A stretch of DNA of 64,000 bases, taken from Qipengyuania sediminis (GTDB taxonomy: Bacteria; Pseudomonadota; Alphaproteobacteria; Sphingomonadales; Sphingomonadaceae). The position numbers were made by a program, and so were the translations under genes. This document shows, piece after piece, positions 36,207 through 44,337 of the stretch. A model generated the notes under the pieces. It saw only the letters and a program-made list of their open reading frames with translations. It ran no database searches and had not been told where the DNA came from. The stretch spans positions 1,674,001 to 1,738,000 of the forward strand of contig NZ_CP037948.1 of the NCBI RefSeq assembly GCF_004358425.1, written 5' to 3'. Each line of letters starts with the position of its first letter. The stretch's first letter is position 1.

Positions 36207-36854
36207 TTAGTCGCGCTGCCGCGCCTCCGCCAGCTTGTCCAGCGCGGCCCGCAACTCTGCCTGGTGATCGGGCATGTGGCCGGCCATGGGGCCCCGTTCC
36301 CCCTCCGCGGTTTGCCGCGCGAAGAAAGCGGCCACAGGGTCGCCCGGGGCGCTTGCCGCGGGATCGCCCTCGTACCGGGCGATCGCTTGGTCGAACCGGC
36401 TCAAGAGCGCGGACAGATCGGGCGCAGGGGCATCGCCCGGACGACCCTCGGCGAGCCCTGCGCCGGCAACAGCAACAGGATCTCGCTCATCTGAAGGCGA
36501 AGTCTCGTCCTGGTCCGCGTGGAACAGCTCTTCGCGCACGTGGAGCGGGCGGCGGGGCGGCGGGACGGGCTCGGGATGGTCGTCAAGCTCCCCGTATTCC
36601 TCATAGCGAGGGCGCGGGTCGAGACCCGTGCGGCGGCGCAGCAGCCAGGCGATCGCGAATCCAATGGCAGCGCCCAGCAAAGCCGCCGCGAGGCTGAGCA
36701 TGATCGGATCAACCGCGACCCCGCCTCGGGCCAGGACACGCCGCGTCAACGCCGCCGGCAACACCGCGGTGCCCAGGCCCAGCAGGGCCGCGAACCACAG
36801 CGCGGCGAAGGGGGCGAAGGCCGGGTGGCTGGCGATCGGGCGGCGCTGCGCCAT
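36207..36854 (-). CDS. Predicted membrane protein with acidic cytoplasmic tail, function unknown
   Basis: A 215-residue protein. Two hydrophobic helices (about 14-36 and 49-70) are followed by the basic LLRRRTG stop-transfer. A long Pro/Asp/Glu-rich tail ends in a short predicted coiled-coil or helix (HQAELRAALDKLAEARQ). No family recognised. ATG 36854 is chosen; a longer frame to 36935 would run toward the divergent MaoC gene. Confidence 0.65.
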   Translation of the reverse strand: MAQRRPIASHPAFAPFAALWFAALLGLGTAVLPAALTRRVLARGGVAVDPIMLSLAAALLGAAIGFAIAWLLRRRTGLDPRPRYEEYGELDDHPEPVPPPRRPLHVREELFHADQDETSPSDERDPVAVAGAGLAEGRPGDAPAPDLSALLSRFDQAIARYEGDPAASAPGDPVAAFFARQTAEGERGPMAGHMPDHQAELRAALDKLAEARQRD

Positions 36855-37003
36855 GGGCGACTCCCTGCGTGGTTTCTTCCGAACGGCCAAGCGATATGGC
36901 CGCCGCGCGGGGACCGCAACCGCGCGCGCCCCCAACCATCCCCGGCATTGCGCCCGGCCTGGGCTTGCGGCATGGACGCGCGGTATTTCAGCGAGGAGAG
37001 AGC

Positions 37004-37453
37004 ATGAGCCCGCAGGATATCGCAGCGAAGGTCGGCGAGCCGCTCGGCACCAGCGAATGGGTGGAGATCAGCCAGGAGCGGATCAATCAGTTCGCCGAAG
37101 CCACCGGCGATCACCAGTTCATCCATGTGAACGAGGAGATGGCGAAGCTGACGCCCTTCGGCGGCACCATCGCGCATGGTTTCCTGACGCTCTCGATGAT
37201 CCCTTATCTCAGCGCCAAAAGCGATATTCCGCGGCCCGAAGGCGTCAAGATGGGCGTCAACTATGGCGGCAACAAGACGCGCTTCATCAATCCCGTCCGC
37301 GCCGGCAAGCGTATCCGGGGGCACTGGAAGCTGCTCGAAATGGCTGAGAAGCGCCCCGGCCAGTGGCAGCAGACCGCCGAGATCACGATCGAGATCGAGG
37401 GCGAGGACAAGCCCGCGCTGATCGCCGAATGGATCACTCAGTTCTTTGTTTAG
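37004..37453 (+). CDS. MaoC-family dehydratase
   Basis: A 149-residue hot-dog fold hydratase. The R-specific hydratase motif is INQFAEATGDHQFIHVNEE (Asp and His catalytic), with PFGGTIAHGFLTLSMI following. Probably hydrates trans-2-enoyl-CoA thioesters. GAGGAGAG precedes the ATG. It sits 42 bp upstream of a thiolase, suggesting a shared acyl-CoA or PHB-related pathway. Confidence 0.9.
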   Translation: MSPQDIAAKVGEPLGTSEWVEISQERINQFAEATGDHQFIHVNEEMAKLTPFGGTIAHGFLTLSMIPYLSAKSDIPRPEGVKMGVNYGGNKTRFINPVRAGKRIRGHWKLLEMAEKRPGQWQQTAEITIEIEGEDKPALIAEWITQFFV

Positions 37454-37454
37454 C

Positions 37455-37477
37455 TCCCCCTCCCTTCAGGGGAGGGG
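37455..37477 (+). repeat. Hairpin between the maoC-like gene and thiolase
   Basis: CCCCTCCC and GGGAGGGG-type arms form an 8-bp stem around TTCA directly after the MaoC stop. No T-run follows. It may stabilise or attenuate the transcript rather than end it. Confidence 0.4.
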
Positions 37478-37495
37478 CATTGACAGGATAAGCTC

Positions 37496-38677
37496 ATGAC
37501 CCGCGATGCCGTTATCGTTTCCACCGCCCGCACCGCTATCGGCCGCGCCTACAAGGGCGCTTTCAACGCCACCGCCGGTGCGACGCTCGGCAGCTATTCG
37601 CTCGCCCCGGCGATCGAGCGGGCGGGGATCGAGCCGGGCGAGGTCGACGATGTGCTGTGGGGCAGCGCGTTGCAGCAGGGCGCGCAGGCGGGCAATCTCG
37701 CACGCCAGGTGGCCTTGCGTGCCGGATGCCCGATCACGACCAGCGGCATGACCATCGACCGCCAGTGTTCGAGCGGGCTGATGACCATTGCCACCGCGGC
37801 CAAGCAGATCGTGATCGATCGCATGGACGTGGTCGCCGCCGGCGGTCAGGAATCGATAAGCCTCGTCCAGACCAAGGAGATGCGCGTTCAGCCCGATCCC
37901 GCGCTCCTCGCCATGCATGGCGCGATCTACATGCCGATGCTGCAGACCGCCGAGACGGTCGCCCAGCGCTATGGCATCGGCCGCGATGCGCAGGACGAGT
38001 ACGCCTTGCAGAGCCAGCAGCGAACCGCCGCGGCGCAGAGCGCGGGCAAGTTCGACAGTGAAATCGTTCCCGTGACCGTCACCATGAAGGTGCAGGACAA
38101 GGCGACCGGCGAGATTTCGGACCGCGAAGTCACCATCGCCAAGGACGAAGGCAACCGACCGGAGACGACGCTCGAGGGCTTGCAGTCGCTGAAGCCGGTG
38201 ATGGGCGAAGGCACCAGCATCACTGCCGGCAATGCCAGCCAGTTATCGGATGGCAGCAGCGCCTGCGTGCTGATGGAAGCGAGCCTGGCCGAGAAGCGCG
38301 GGCTGCAGCCGCTCGGCCGCTATGTGGGCATGGCGGTCGCAGGCACTGAGCCCGACGAAATGGGCATCGGCCCCGTCTACGCGATCCCCAAGCTGCTCGA
38401 ACGCTTCGGCCTCAAGGTGGACGACATCGGCATCTGGGAGCTCAACGAGGCCTTTGCGGTGCAGGTCATCTATTGCCGCGACAAGCTCGGCATTCCGAAC
38501 GAGCTTTTGAACGTCAACGGCGGCTCGATCTCGATCGGGCATCCCTATGGCATGACCGGCGCGCGCTGCACCGGTCATGTCCTTCTCGAAGGTCAACGCC
38601 GCGGCGCGAAGTACGGCGTCGTCACCATGTGCGTCGGCGGCGGCATGGGCGCGGCAGGGCTGTTCGAAATCTATTGA
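37496..38677 (+). CDS. Acetyl-CoA C-acyltransferase (thiolase)
   Basis: A 393-residue thiolase joining or cleaving acyl-CoAs. The nucleophile C91 is in [18 protein letters not shown] carries the active-site His, and [13 protein letters not shown] carries the second Cys near residue 380. Whether it is biosynthetic (PhaA/AtoB-type) or a degradative thiolase is not settled. PhbB at 26.9 kb and MaoC just upstream are compatible with PHB metabolism. Confidence 0.93.
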   Translation: MTRDAVIVSTARTAIGRAYKGAFNATAGATLGSYSLAPAIERAGIEPGEVDDVLWGSALQQGAQAGNLARQVALRAGCPITTSGMTIDRQCSSGLMTIATAAKQIVIDRMDVVAAGGQESISLVQTKEMRVQPDPALLAMHGAIYMPMLQTAETVAQRYGIGRDAQDEYALQSQQRTAAAQSAGKFDSEIVPVTVTMKVQDKATGEISDREVTIAKDEGNRPETTLEGLQSLKPVMGEGTSITAGNASQLSDGSSACVLMEASLAEKRGLQPLGRYVGMAVAGTEPDEMGIGPVYAIPKLLERFGLKVDDIGIWELNEAFAVQVIYCRDKLGIPNELLNVNGGSISIGHPYGMTGARCTGHVLLEGQRRGAKYGVVTMCVGGGMGAAGLFEIY

Positions 38678-38690
38678 GGCGGGGGCGCAC

Positions 38691-39251
38691 TTAGCGCCGT
38701 TCGTAGGTCGCGGTCAGCATGGCGATGCCGAGGACGCGGCCTTCCGCCTCATCGATGAAGGCGCCGCGCCCGCTGCCCGCTGCCAGTTCAAGTGGCGCGT
38801 CGAGCGCGAAGAGCTGGAAGACGTAATCGTGCTTGCCATGGCCCGTCGGCGGGTCGGGCGCCAGCCAGTCGGTGCGCAGCAGCGAGTTCTGCCCCATCAC
38901 CGGCGGCTCTTCGCCCTCGAACAGCTTTCCGGCCCGCGGCTCCATGCCCCAGCCAAGATAATGCACCATGGGCTCTAGCCCCGGGGCGTCCGGGTCCTCG
39001 ACAATCAACGCCAGCGCCTTGGTGCCAGGGGGCGGCGCGCTCCATTCGAGCGGCGGCGCGACCGCGTCCTCCTCGTCGGCCGTAAACATCGGATCGAAGG
39101 CCTCGCCATCGACGAAGGCCGCGCTTTGCAACCGGAATCCGTGCGCATGAACGACATCCGCCCCGCCGATCCGCGCCGCGGCAAGCCCGGCGTGGCCCGC
39201 TCTTACGTTGCGCAGCGCCTTGCCGAGCCAGGCGGGGACGTGTTCGAGCAT
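38691..39251 (-). CDS. YbhB/YbcL-type PEBP family protein
   Basis: A 186-residue phosphatidylethanolamine-binding-like protein. It shows PPLEWSAPPPGTKALALIVEDPDAPG, the ligand-site segment, then YLGWGMEP and TGHGKHDYVFQLFALD, typical of bacterial Raf-kinase-inhibitor homologues. Function in bacteria is unknown. ATG 39251 gives the expected N-terminus. No signal peptide is seen. Confidence 0.88.
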   Translation of the reverse strand: MLEHVPAWLGKALRNVRAGHAGLAAARIGGADVVHAHGFRLQSAAFVDGEAFDPMFTADEEDAVAPPLEWSAPPPGTKALALIVEDPDAPGLEPMVHYLGWGMEPRAGKLFEGEEPPVMGQNSLLRTDWLAPDPPTGHGKHDYVFQLFALDAPLELAAGSGRGAFIDEAEGRVLGIAMLTATYERR

Positions 39252-39319
39252 GATAAGCCTTTCGATTTTGCTTGAGGGCGCGGGTGCAATGGCCAGCCCG
39301 CCATTCCGGTTCCAGCCGG

Positions 39320-40564
39320 TTATAACGCGCGGCTGTCCATCAGCGCGGCGTAGATCAGGATCTTCAGCTGACGGCGCACTGGATAGGCGCTGCTGGGATA
39401 GAGCTGCGTCATGAAGACCATGGTCACGCCTTCGAGGGGATCGACGAAGAAGGCGGTCGAATAGGCGCCTCCCCAATAGAACTCGCCCTCGCTCGCCGGC
39501 ATCAGCGTCTTCGCAGGATCGATGACGGTCGCGAAACCGAGGCCGAAGCCCGATCCGGCGCTGGTGCTTTCCGAAAACAGGCTGCGGCTGATGGACGCGA
39601 GATCGGCGCCGCCGGGAAGGAAGTTCCGCGTCATCAGCGCGAGCGTCTTGGGCGCGAGGATGCGCGCGCCGCCCAGCTCGCCGCGGTTCAGCAGCATGGA
39701 TGCGAAGCGGTGATAATCAGCGATCGTGCCGATCAACCCGCCCCCGCCGCTGTGGAACCGGGCAGGCTGCAGCAGCTTGCTCTCCGCCCCCCGATCGATC
39801 AGCTTGGCGGCGGAGCCCGGTTGATAGGTCCAGGCATCGGCGAGCCGCCCTGCTCCGTCCGCCGGGAGGTCGAAGCCCGTGTCCGTCATGCCCAGGGGGG
39901 CGAAGATATGGTCGCGGAAATAGTCGCCGAGCCGCTGGCCGCTGATCCGCTCGATCGCGATCCCTAGGACATCGGTCGCGACCGAATAATTCCACCCCGT
40001 CCCCGGCGCGAATTCCAGCGGCAGCTTGCCGAGGTGCGCGAGATATTCGTCGCTGTTGTGATGCCCGCGCGCAAAGTCGAACTCGATCTCGCGATAGGCG
40101 GCATCGACGCTGGTGCGGTTCTGGAGCCCGTACGTCAGCCCCGACATATGCGTCATGAGATCGACGAAGCGGATCGGCGGCGCGGGGATCGCAGGCGCGA
40201 AGGGCACCGCCCCGCCCCCGCCCGCATAGACGCCGAGCCCGGCAAGCTCTGGCAGGACTCTCCCAATCGGCTCGTCCAGCGCGACCCTGGCCTGCTCGAC
40301 GAGTTGCATGAATGCGACCGAGGTGACCGGCTTGGTCATGCTGGCGATGCGGAGCAGCGCATCGGCGCGCATCGGCGTGCCGTCCGCTCTCATCACCCCC
40401 GCCTGGCCGAAATGTACGACCCGCCCGTCGCGCGCGACGAGGATTTGCGTGCCGGGAAGCTTGCCGGGGCCGACGTAACTTTCTTCCAGAAAGCTGTCGA
40501 TGCGCGCCAGCCGCCCGGGATCGAAGCCCAGCTCCGCTGGATCGGCGATGTCGAACTCGTGCAC
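39320..40564 (-). CDS. Serine hydrolase (class C beta-lactamase/esterase family)
   Basis: A 414-residue protein of the beta-lactamase-like serine hydrolases. The SxxK motif is SMTK (S75, K78), and the Tyr motif is probably WNYSVATDVLG. It lacks a signal peptide and the typical AmpC KTG, so an esterase or peptidase role is more likely than antibiotic resistance. The GTG start at 40564 has GGAGG 6 nt upstream; a TTG two codons earlier is possible but lies against that site. Confidence 0.87.
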   Translation of the reverse strand: MHEFDIADPAELGFDPGRLARIDSFLEESYVGPGKLPGTQILVARDGRVVHFGQAGVMRADGTPMRADALLRIASMTKPVTSVAFMQLVEQARVALDEPIGRVLPELAGLGVYAGGGGAVPFAPAIPAPPIRFVDLMTHMSGLTYGLQNRTSVDAAYREIEFDFARGHHNSDEYLAHLGKLPLEFAPGTGWNYSVATDVLGIAIERISGQRLGDYFRDHIFAPLGMTDTGFDLPADGAGRLADAWTYQPGSAAKLIDRGAESKLLQPARFHSGGGGLIGTIADYHRFASMLLNRGELGGARILAPKTLALMTRNFLPGGADLASISRSLFSESTSAGSGFGLGFATVIDPAKTLMPASEGEFYWGGAYSTAFFVDPLEGVTMVFMTQLYPSSAYPVRRQLKILIYAALMDSRAL

Positions 40565-40705
40565 TCGCAACCTCCAACTCCGCGTGCCTTGGCCCCCTTA
40601 CAGTGCGGCGCGGCGGAGGAAAGCACGCGATAGGTTTCTTGCCGCAACGGGGCTGGCAGTCACGGCGCGAACAGGATAGCCTTTCCACAGCGAGGAGATT
40701 GCGAG

Positions 40706-42199
40706 ATGGCAGAGGCGACGACCGATAGTGACGTCCTGATCGTGGGCGCGGGCATTTCGGGGATCGGCATGGCGGCGCATATGCGCGCCAAATGCCCCGG
40801 GCGCAGCTTCGCGATCCTCGAGCGTCGCGCCAATCTTGGCGGCACCTGGGACCTGTTCCGCTACCCCGGCATCCGTTCGGACAGCGACATGCACACGCTC
40901 GGCTTCGAGTTCGAGCCGTGGCGGCATGAGAAATCGATCGCTGACGCCCCCGCGATCCTCGATTACCTCAATCGCATCGCCGATGAGCGCGGCATCCGCG
41001 AGCATATCCGCTTCGGCCACACCGTTCTTGCCGCCGATTTCGACAGCGCCGCGGCACGCTGGATCGTGACGGTCGAAACGGACGAGGGCGAGCGCAAGCG
41101 GCTTGCCGCGAACTGGCTCTATCTCGGCTCGGGCTATTATGATTACGACGAGCCCTTCGACCCCGGTTTCGATTTCGGCCGCTTCGAAGGCCGGGTGGTC
41201 CATCCGCAGTTCTGGCCCGAAGACTTCGATTACGCAGGCAGCAAAGTGGTGGTGATCGGCAGCGGCGCGACCGCAGTTACCATCGTTCCGGCCATGGCCG
41301 AGAAAGCGGCGCATGTGACCATGCTCCAGCGCACGCCCACCTGGATGTTCAGCCGGCCGGCGAAAGATGGCCTCGCCAACTTCCTGCGCCGCTGGTTGCC
41401 GGAGAAGACTGCATACAAGCTCACCCGCTGGAAGAACATCAGGCTACAGAATTTGGGCTTTCGCCGTGCGCGCACCAGGCCCGAAAAGGTCAAGCAGTTC
41501 CTGCACAAGCGCATCGGCAAGGTCATGGGCAGGGATTTTGACCTCACCCCCTTCACGCCGCCCTACAACCCCTGGGACCAGCGCCTTTGCCTGGTGCCCG
41601 ACGACGATCTCTTTGCCGCGATCAAGGCGGGGCGGGCCGAAGTCGTGACCGGCCGCATTGCCGCGTTCGAGAAGGGCGGGGTGAAGCTCGAGGATGGGCG
41701 GCACCTTGCCGCCGATATCGTGGTGACGGCAACCGGGCTCAAGCTCGCGGTCGCGGGCAAGATTGCGGTCAGCGTCGACGGCGCGCGCGTCGATTTCGCC
41801 CAGCAATTCTATTACAAGGGCTGCATGTTCTCGAACGTGCCGAACCTCGCCGTGGTGTTCGGCTATCTGAACGCCAGCTGGACGCTGCGCGCGGATATCA
41901 ACGCCGATTTCGTCTGCCGCGTACTCAACCATATGACCGCCACGGGGACGGACATCGCCCTCCCCGTCCTGCCCGCCGCTCACGAGCTTGAAGAAGATGA
42001 GATCTTCGATTTCTCGAGCGGCTATATCCAGCGCGCCAAGCACATCATGCCCAAGAACGCGGTCCAATATCCCTGGCGGCTCAATCAAGAGTACGTGACC
42101 GACCGCAAACGCATGGCGAAGGAACCCATCGATGACGGCATCCTCGCCTTCCGCCGGGCGGAGGTGCGGGCGGAGGCGCTGGCCCACGCCGCCGAATGA
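40706..42199 (+). CDS. FAD-dependent monooxygenase (Baeyer-Villiger/FMO-like)
   Basis: A 497-residue flavoprotein. An N-terminal FAD motif GAGISGIG precedes NLGGTWDLFRYPGIRSDSDM, typical of BVMO/FMO enzymes, and the NADPH motif is GSGATAV. RTPTWMFSRP lies just after it. Likely oxygenates ketones or other lipophilic substrates; the exact substrate is unknown. AGGAG precedes the ATG. Its stop overlaps the CinA-like start (ATGA). Confidence 0.9.
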   Translation: MAEATTDSDVLIVGAGISGIGMAAHMRAKCPGRSFAILERRANLGGTWDLFRYPGIRSDSDMHTLGFEFEPWRHEKSIADAPAILDYLNRIADERGIREHIRFGHTVLAADFDSAAARWIVTVETDEGERKRLAANWLYLGSGYYDYDEPFDPGFDFGRFEGRVVHPQFWPEDFDYAGSKVVVIGSGATAVTIVPAMAEKAAHVTMLQRTPTWMFSRPAKDGLANFLRRWLPEKTAYKLTRWKNIRLQNLGFRRARTRPEKVKQFLHKRIGKVMGRDFDLTPFTPPYNPWDQRLCLVPDDDLFAAIKAGRAEVVTGRIAAFEKGGVKLEDGRHLAADIVVTATGLKLAVAGKIAVSVDGARVDFAQQFYYKGCMFSNVPNLAVVFGYLNASWTLRADINADFVCRVLNHMTATGTDIALPVLPAAHELEEDEIFDFSSGYIQRAKHIMPKNAVQYPWRLNQEYVTDRKRMAKEPIDDGILAFRRAEVRAEALAHAAE

Positions 42200-42960
42200 G
42201 CGAGCGCATCTACACCGCAGGCCTCGTCGTCATCGGCGACGAGATCCTGTCGGGCCGTACGCATGACAAGAACATCGCGCAGGTCGCGAGCTGGCTGCAG
42301 GTCCAGGGCATCCGCCTTGGCGAAGTACGGGTGGTCGCCGATATCGAGGCGAAGATCATCGCCGCGGTGAACGCGCTGAGGGCCGAGCACGACTATCTCT
42401 TCACCACCGGCGGTATCGGCCCGACGCATGACGATATTACCGTCGATGCCATCGCCAAGGCGCTGGGCGTGCCGGTGGTGGTGCATCCGGAAGCGCGCGC
42501 CATCCTGGAGCGCTATTACGCCGACAAGGGCGGGGTCAACGAAGGGCGGCTGCGCATGGCGCGGGTGCCGGAGGGGGCGGAGCTGATCCCCAATCGCATG
42601 TCCGGCGCGCCCGGCATCCGCATCGGCAATCTCTTCGTCATGGCGGGGGTGCCGCATATCACTGCGGGAATGCTCGATGCCTTGACAGGCACTCTCGAAG
42701 GCGGCGCGCCGCTCCTATCCGAAACGATTGGCGGCTTCATTCCCGAAAGCGAGGTTGCCGGGCTTCTGCGCGCGACCGAACAGGCGCACGAGGGCTGCCA
42801 GATCGGCAGCTATCCCTTCTTCAAGGATGGACGGGTCGGCTCGAACTTCGTCATCCGCTCGACCGATGCGGAGGCGCTCGCGTCTTGCGCGAAAGCGCTA
42901 GGTGAAGGGCTCGATGCCGCTGGTTTTGCGTGGGAGCCGGGCGGCATCGCGCCGCGCTGA
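42196..42960 (+). CDS. CinA N-terminal (molybdopterin-binding-like) domain protein
   Basis: A 254-residue protein corresponding to the COG1058 part of CinA, without the C-terminal nicotinamide-nucleotide amidase domain. It has VVIGDEILSGRTHDKN and FTTGGIGPTHDDIT, the family signatures. COG1058 proteins include ADP-ribose pyrophosphatases of NAD repair. Coupled to the monooxygenase gene by a 4-bp overlap. Confidence 0.9.
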   Translation: MSERIYTAGLVVIGDEILSGRTHDKNIAQVASWLQVQGIRLGEVRVVADIEAKIIAAVNALRAEHDYLFTTGGIGPTHDDITVDAIAKALGVPVVVHPEARAILERYYADKGGVNEGRLRMARVPEGAELIPNRMSGAPGIRIGNLFVMAGVPHITAGMLDALTGTLEGGAPLLSETIGGFIPESEVAGLLRATEQAHEGCQIGSYPFFKDGRVGSNFVIRSTDAEALASCAKALGEGLDAAGFAWEPGGIAPR

Positions 42961-43002
42961 CTTGACCGCTCCGCGCGGGCGCGGCAGATGCCGAGCAGCC
43001 AG

Positions 43003-43076
43003 GCGGGTATGATGTAATGGTAGCCTGTCAGCTTCCCATGCTGAACGCGCGGGTTCGATTCCCGCTACCCGCTCCA
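43003..43076 (+). tRNA. tRNA-Gly (anticodon CCC)
   Basis: Acceptor GCGGGTA (43003-43009) pairs with TACCCGC (43066-43072). The anticodon arm TCAGC-TTCCCAT-GCTGA gives CCC, the T-arm is CGGGTTCGATTCCCG, and CCA is encoded. No structured repeat follows, unlike tRNA-Gly(TCC). Confidence 0.96.
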
Positions 43077-43107
43077 GGTTCGCCACCCTCGGCGTTCCGC
43101 AGTCCGG

Positions 43108-43413
43108 TCAGAGGCTTCGCTTGCGACGGCGGCGGGTGGCGCTCGAGGTCAGGGGATGGGGCTTTTCCGGAGGCTGCCAACCAGCCGGCGGCACCACCCG
43201 CTCGCGGCTGGTGCCAAGGCCCATCGCACCCGGCCGCTGGCGTTCGAGGCCGCAGGTATCGGCTCTCTCGGCCTCCGCGGGAGAGGCACCGCCCCTTATC
43301 AGATTGATCCGATCGCGGTATCGCTGCGCGGCTTCGAAGTCCAACTCCGCGGCGGCGCGCTCCATCCTTCGAATGAGGGTATCGATTCTCTCGGGCACGC
43401 CCGGATAACGCAC
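43108..43413 (-). CDS. UvrB/UvrC-motif protein (short)
   Basis: A 101-residue protein. A UVR motif (RIDTLIRRMERAAAELDFEA then RYRDRINLIRGG) lies near the N-terminus, as in the UvrB-UvrC contact region. A Pro-rich middle and an Arg/Lys-rich C-terminus (RRRRKRSL) follow. It is too small to be a nuclease and may bind UvrC or another partner. GTG 43413 is chosen because longer frames overlap the divergent phosphatase start and GTG gives RYPGVPERID at the N-terminus; GTG 43398 is an alternative. Confidence 0.72.
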   Translation of the reverse strand: MRYPGVPERIDTLIRRMERAAAELDFEAAQRYRDRINLIRGGASPAEAERADTCGLERQRPGAMGLGTSRERVVPPAGWQPPEKPHPLTSSATRRRRKRSL

Positions 43414-43453
43414 GGCAGCGGGATCGGGGCCGCGAAGTACGGAAGGAAAGGCG

Positions 43454-43957
43454 ATGCGAAAGAGGTTGAGTGCTGTCCTATCGACCGTGCTTCTGCTTGC
43501 GGGCTGCATGGCGGGGCTCTCGTCTTCGCGTCCTGCGGTCCGGGCCGAAGACAGGACGGTCTATGTGATGCGTCACCTGCATAAAGGGGACGGGTCCGAT
43601 CCCGCGCTGAGCGCGACGGGGGCGGCGGCTGCCGAGCGGCTTGCCGGGCGTCTGGCGGGCAAGGGAATCACCGCGATCTTTGCGACATCGACCCGGCGGG
43701 CCATGGAAACGGCCGCCCCGCTGGCGCAGCGGACAGGGCTCCAGATAACGCCTTACGACCCCGGCGATCCCGCGGCGCTCGTCGCAGCGGCTGCTTCGAG
43801 GCCGGGTGCGGTCCTGGTAGTGGGGCACAGCAACACCGTACACGATCTGGCCTCGCGGTTCGGAGCCCGCACCCCGCCGGCACCACTCGCCGATAACGAC
43901 TACGGCCGCGTCTTCATCGTCAAGCCGTCAGGAGAGGTGGACGTCTTCGATCTGTAG
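43454..43957 (+). CDS. Histidine phosphatase family lipoprotein
   Basis: A 167-residue protein. The signal peptide carries lipobox LAGC (Cys near 18). The phosphatase core has VYVMRHLHKGDG (the RH motif, His nucleophile), STRRAMETAAPLA and VVGHSNTVHDLA, the second His motif. Substrate unknown. The start ATG is followed at once by the signal sequence, and GGAAAGG precedes it. Confidence 0.85.
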   Translation: MRKRLSAVLSTVLLLAGCMAGLSSSRPAVRAEDRTVYVMRHLHKGDGSDPALSATGAAAAERLAGRLAGKGITAIFATSTRRAMETAAPLAQRTGLQITPYDPGDPAALVAAAASRPGAVLVVGHSNTVHDLASRFGARTPPAPLADNDYGRVFIVKPSGEVDVFDL

Positions 43958-44012
43958 CGGCCTATCGACCTCGAGCGGGCACCCTACCGACCTCGATCGC
44001 AGGGGATACCCC

Positions 44013-44111
44013 GGTCCGCGATCAGCGACCGCGAGGCCGAACGGCCGCCCCGCGGGTGCCGCGAACGGAGAGACGGAACAGCATCCAGGACGCTCGCCCA
44101 GAGGGGCGAGC
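44013..44111 (-). repeat. Structured repeat, copy D (downstream of tRNA-Val)
   Basis: Reads on the minus strand from 44111, 35 nt after the tRNA-Val 3' end. Stem 1 is GCTCGCCC/GGGCGAGC (44111-44092), linker GTCCTGGATGCTGTTCC, block CACCCGCGGGG, stem 3 GGCC-GTTC-GGCC, stem 4 GGTC/GGACC type (44030-44013). Where copy A has a U-G pair in stem 1, this copy has C-G. Confidence 0.68.
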
Positions 44112-44146
44112 AAAGAGCATGTCAAACCATTTGAGCATAGCTGAAA

Positions 44147-44221
44147 TGGTGGGCGCGACAGGGATTGAACCTGTGACCCCACCCGTGTGAAGGGTGTGCT
44201 CTACCGCTGAGCTACGCGCCC
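44147..44221 (-). tRNA. tRNA-Val (anticodon CAC)
   Basis: Acceptor GGGCGCG (44221-44215) pairs with CGCGCCC. The anticodon arm CACCC-TTCACAC-GGGTG gives CAC, the T-arm is ACAGGTTCAATCCCTGT, and CCA is encoded. A CCATTT/AAATGG hairpin overlaps the 3' end. Confidence 0.96.
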
Positions 44222-44337
44222 GTCCGTGCGCGCCGGTGCCGCCGCGACGGCGGGCTCCGGCAGGACAGGGGCGGGCCTGTATAGGCGCGCGGGAGGCTTG
44301 GCAAGCGCGAGAAGGTTACACGAGGGTTACACCTCCC

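Noticed and set aside
39320..40564. Antibiotic-resistance beta-lactamase
   Set aside because: SxxK is present, but no signal peptide and no clear KTG motif are seen. The general serine-hydrolase/esterase family fits better.
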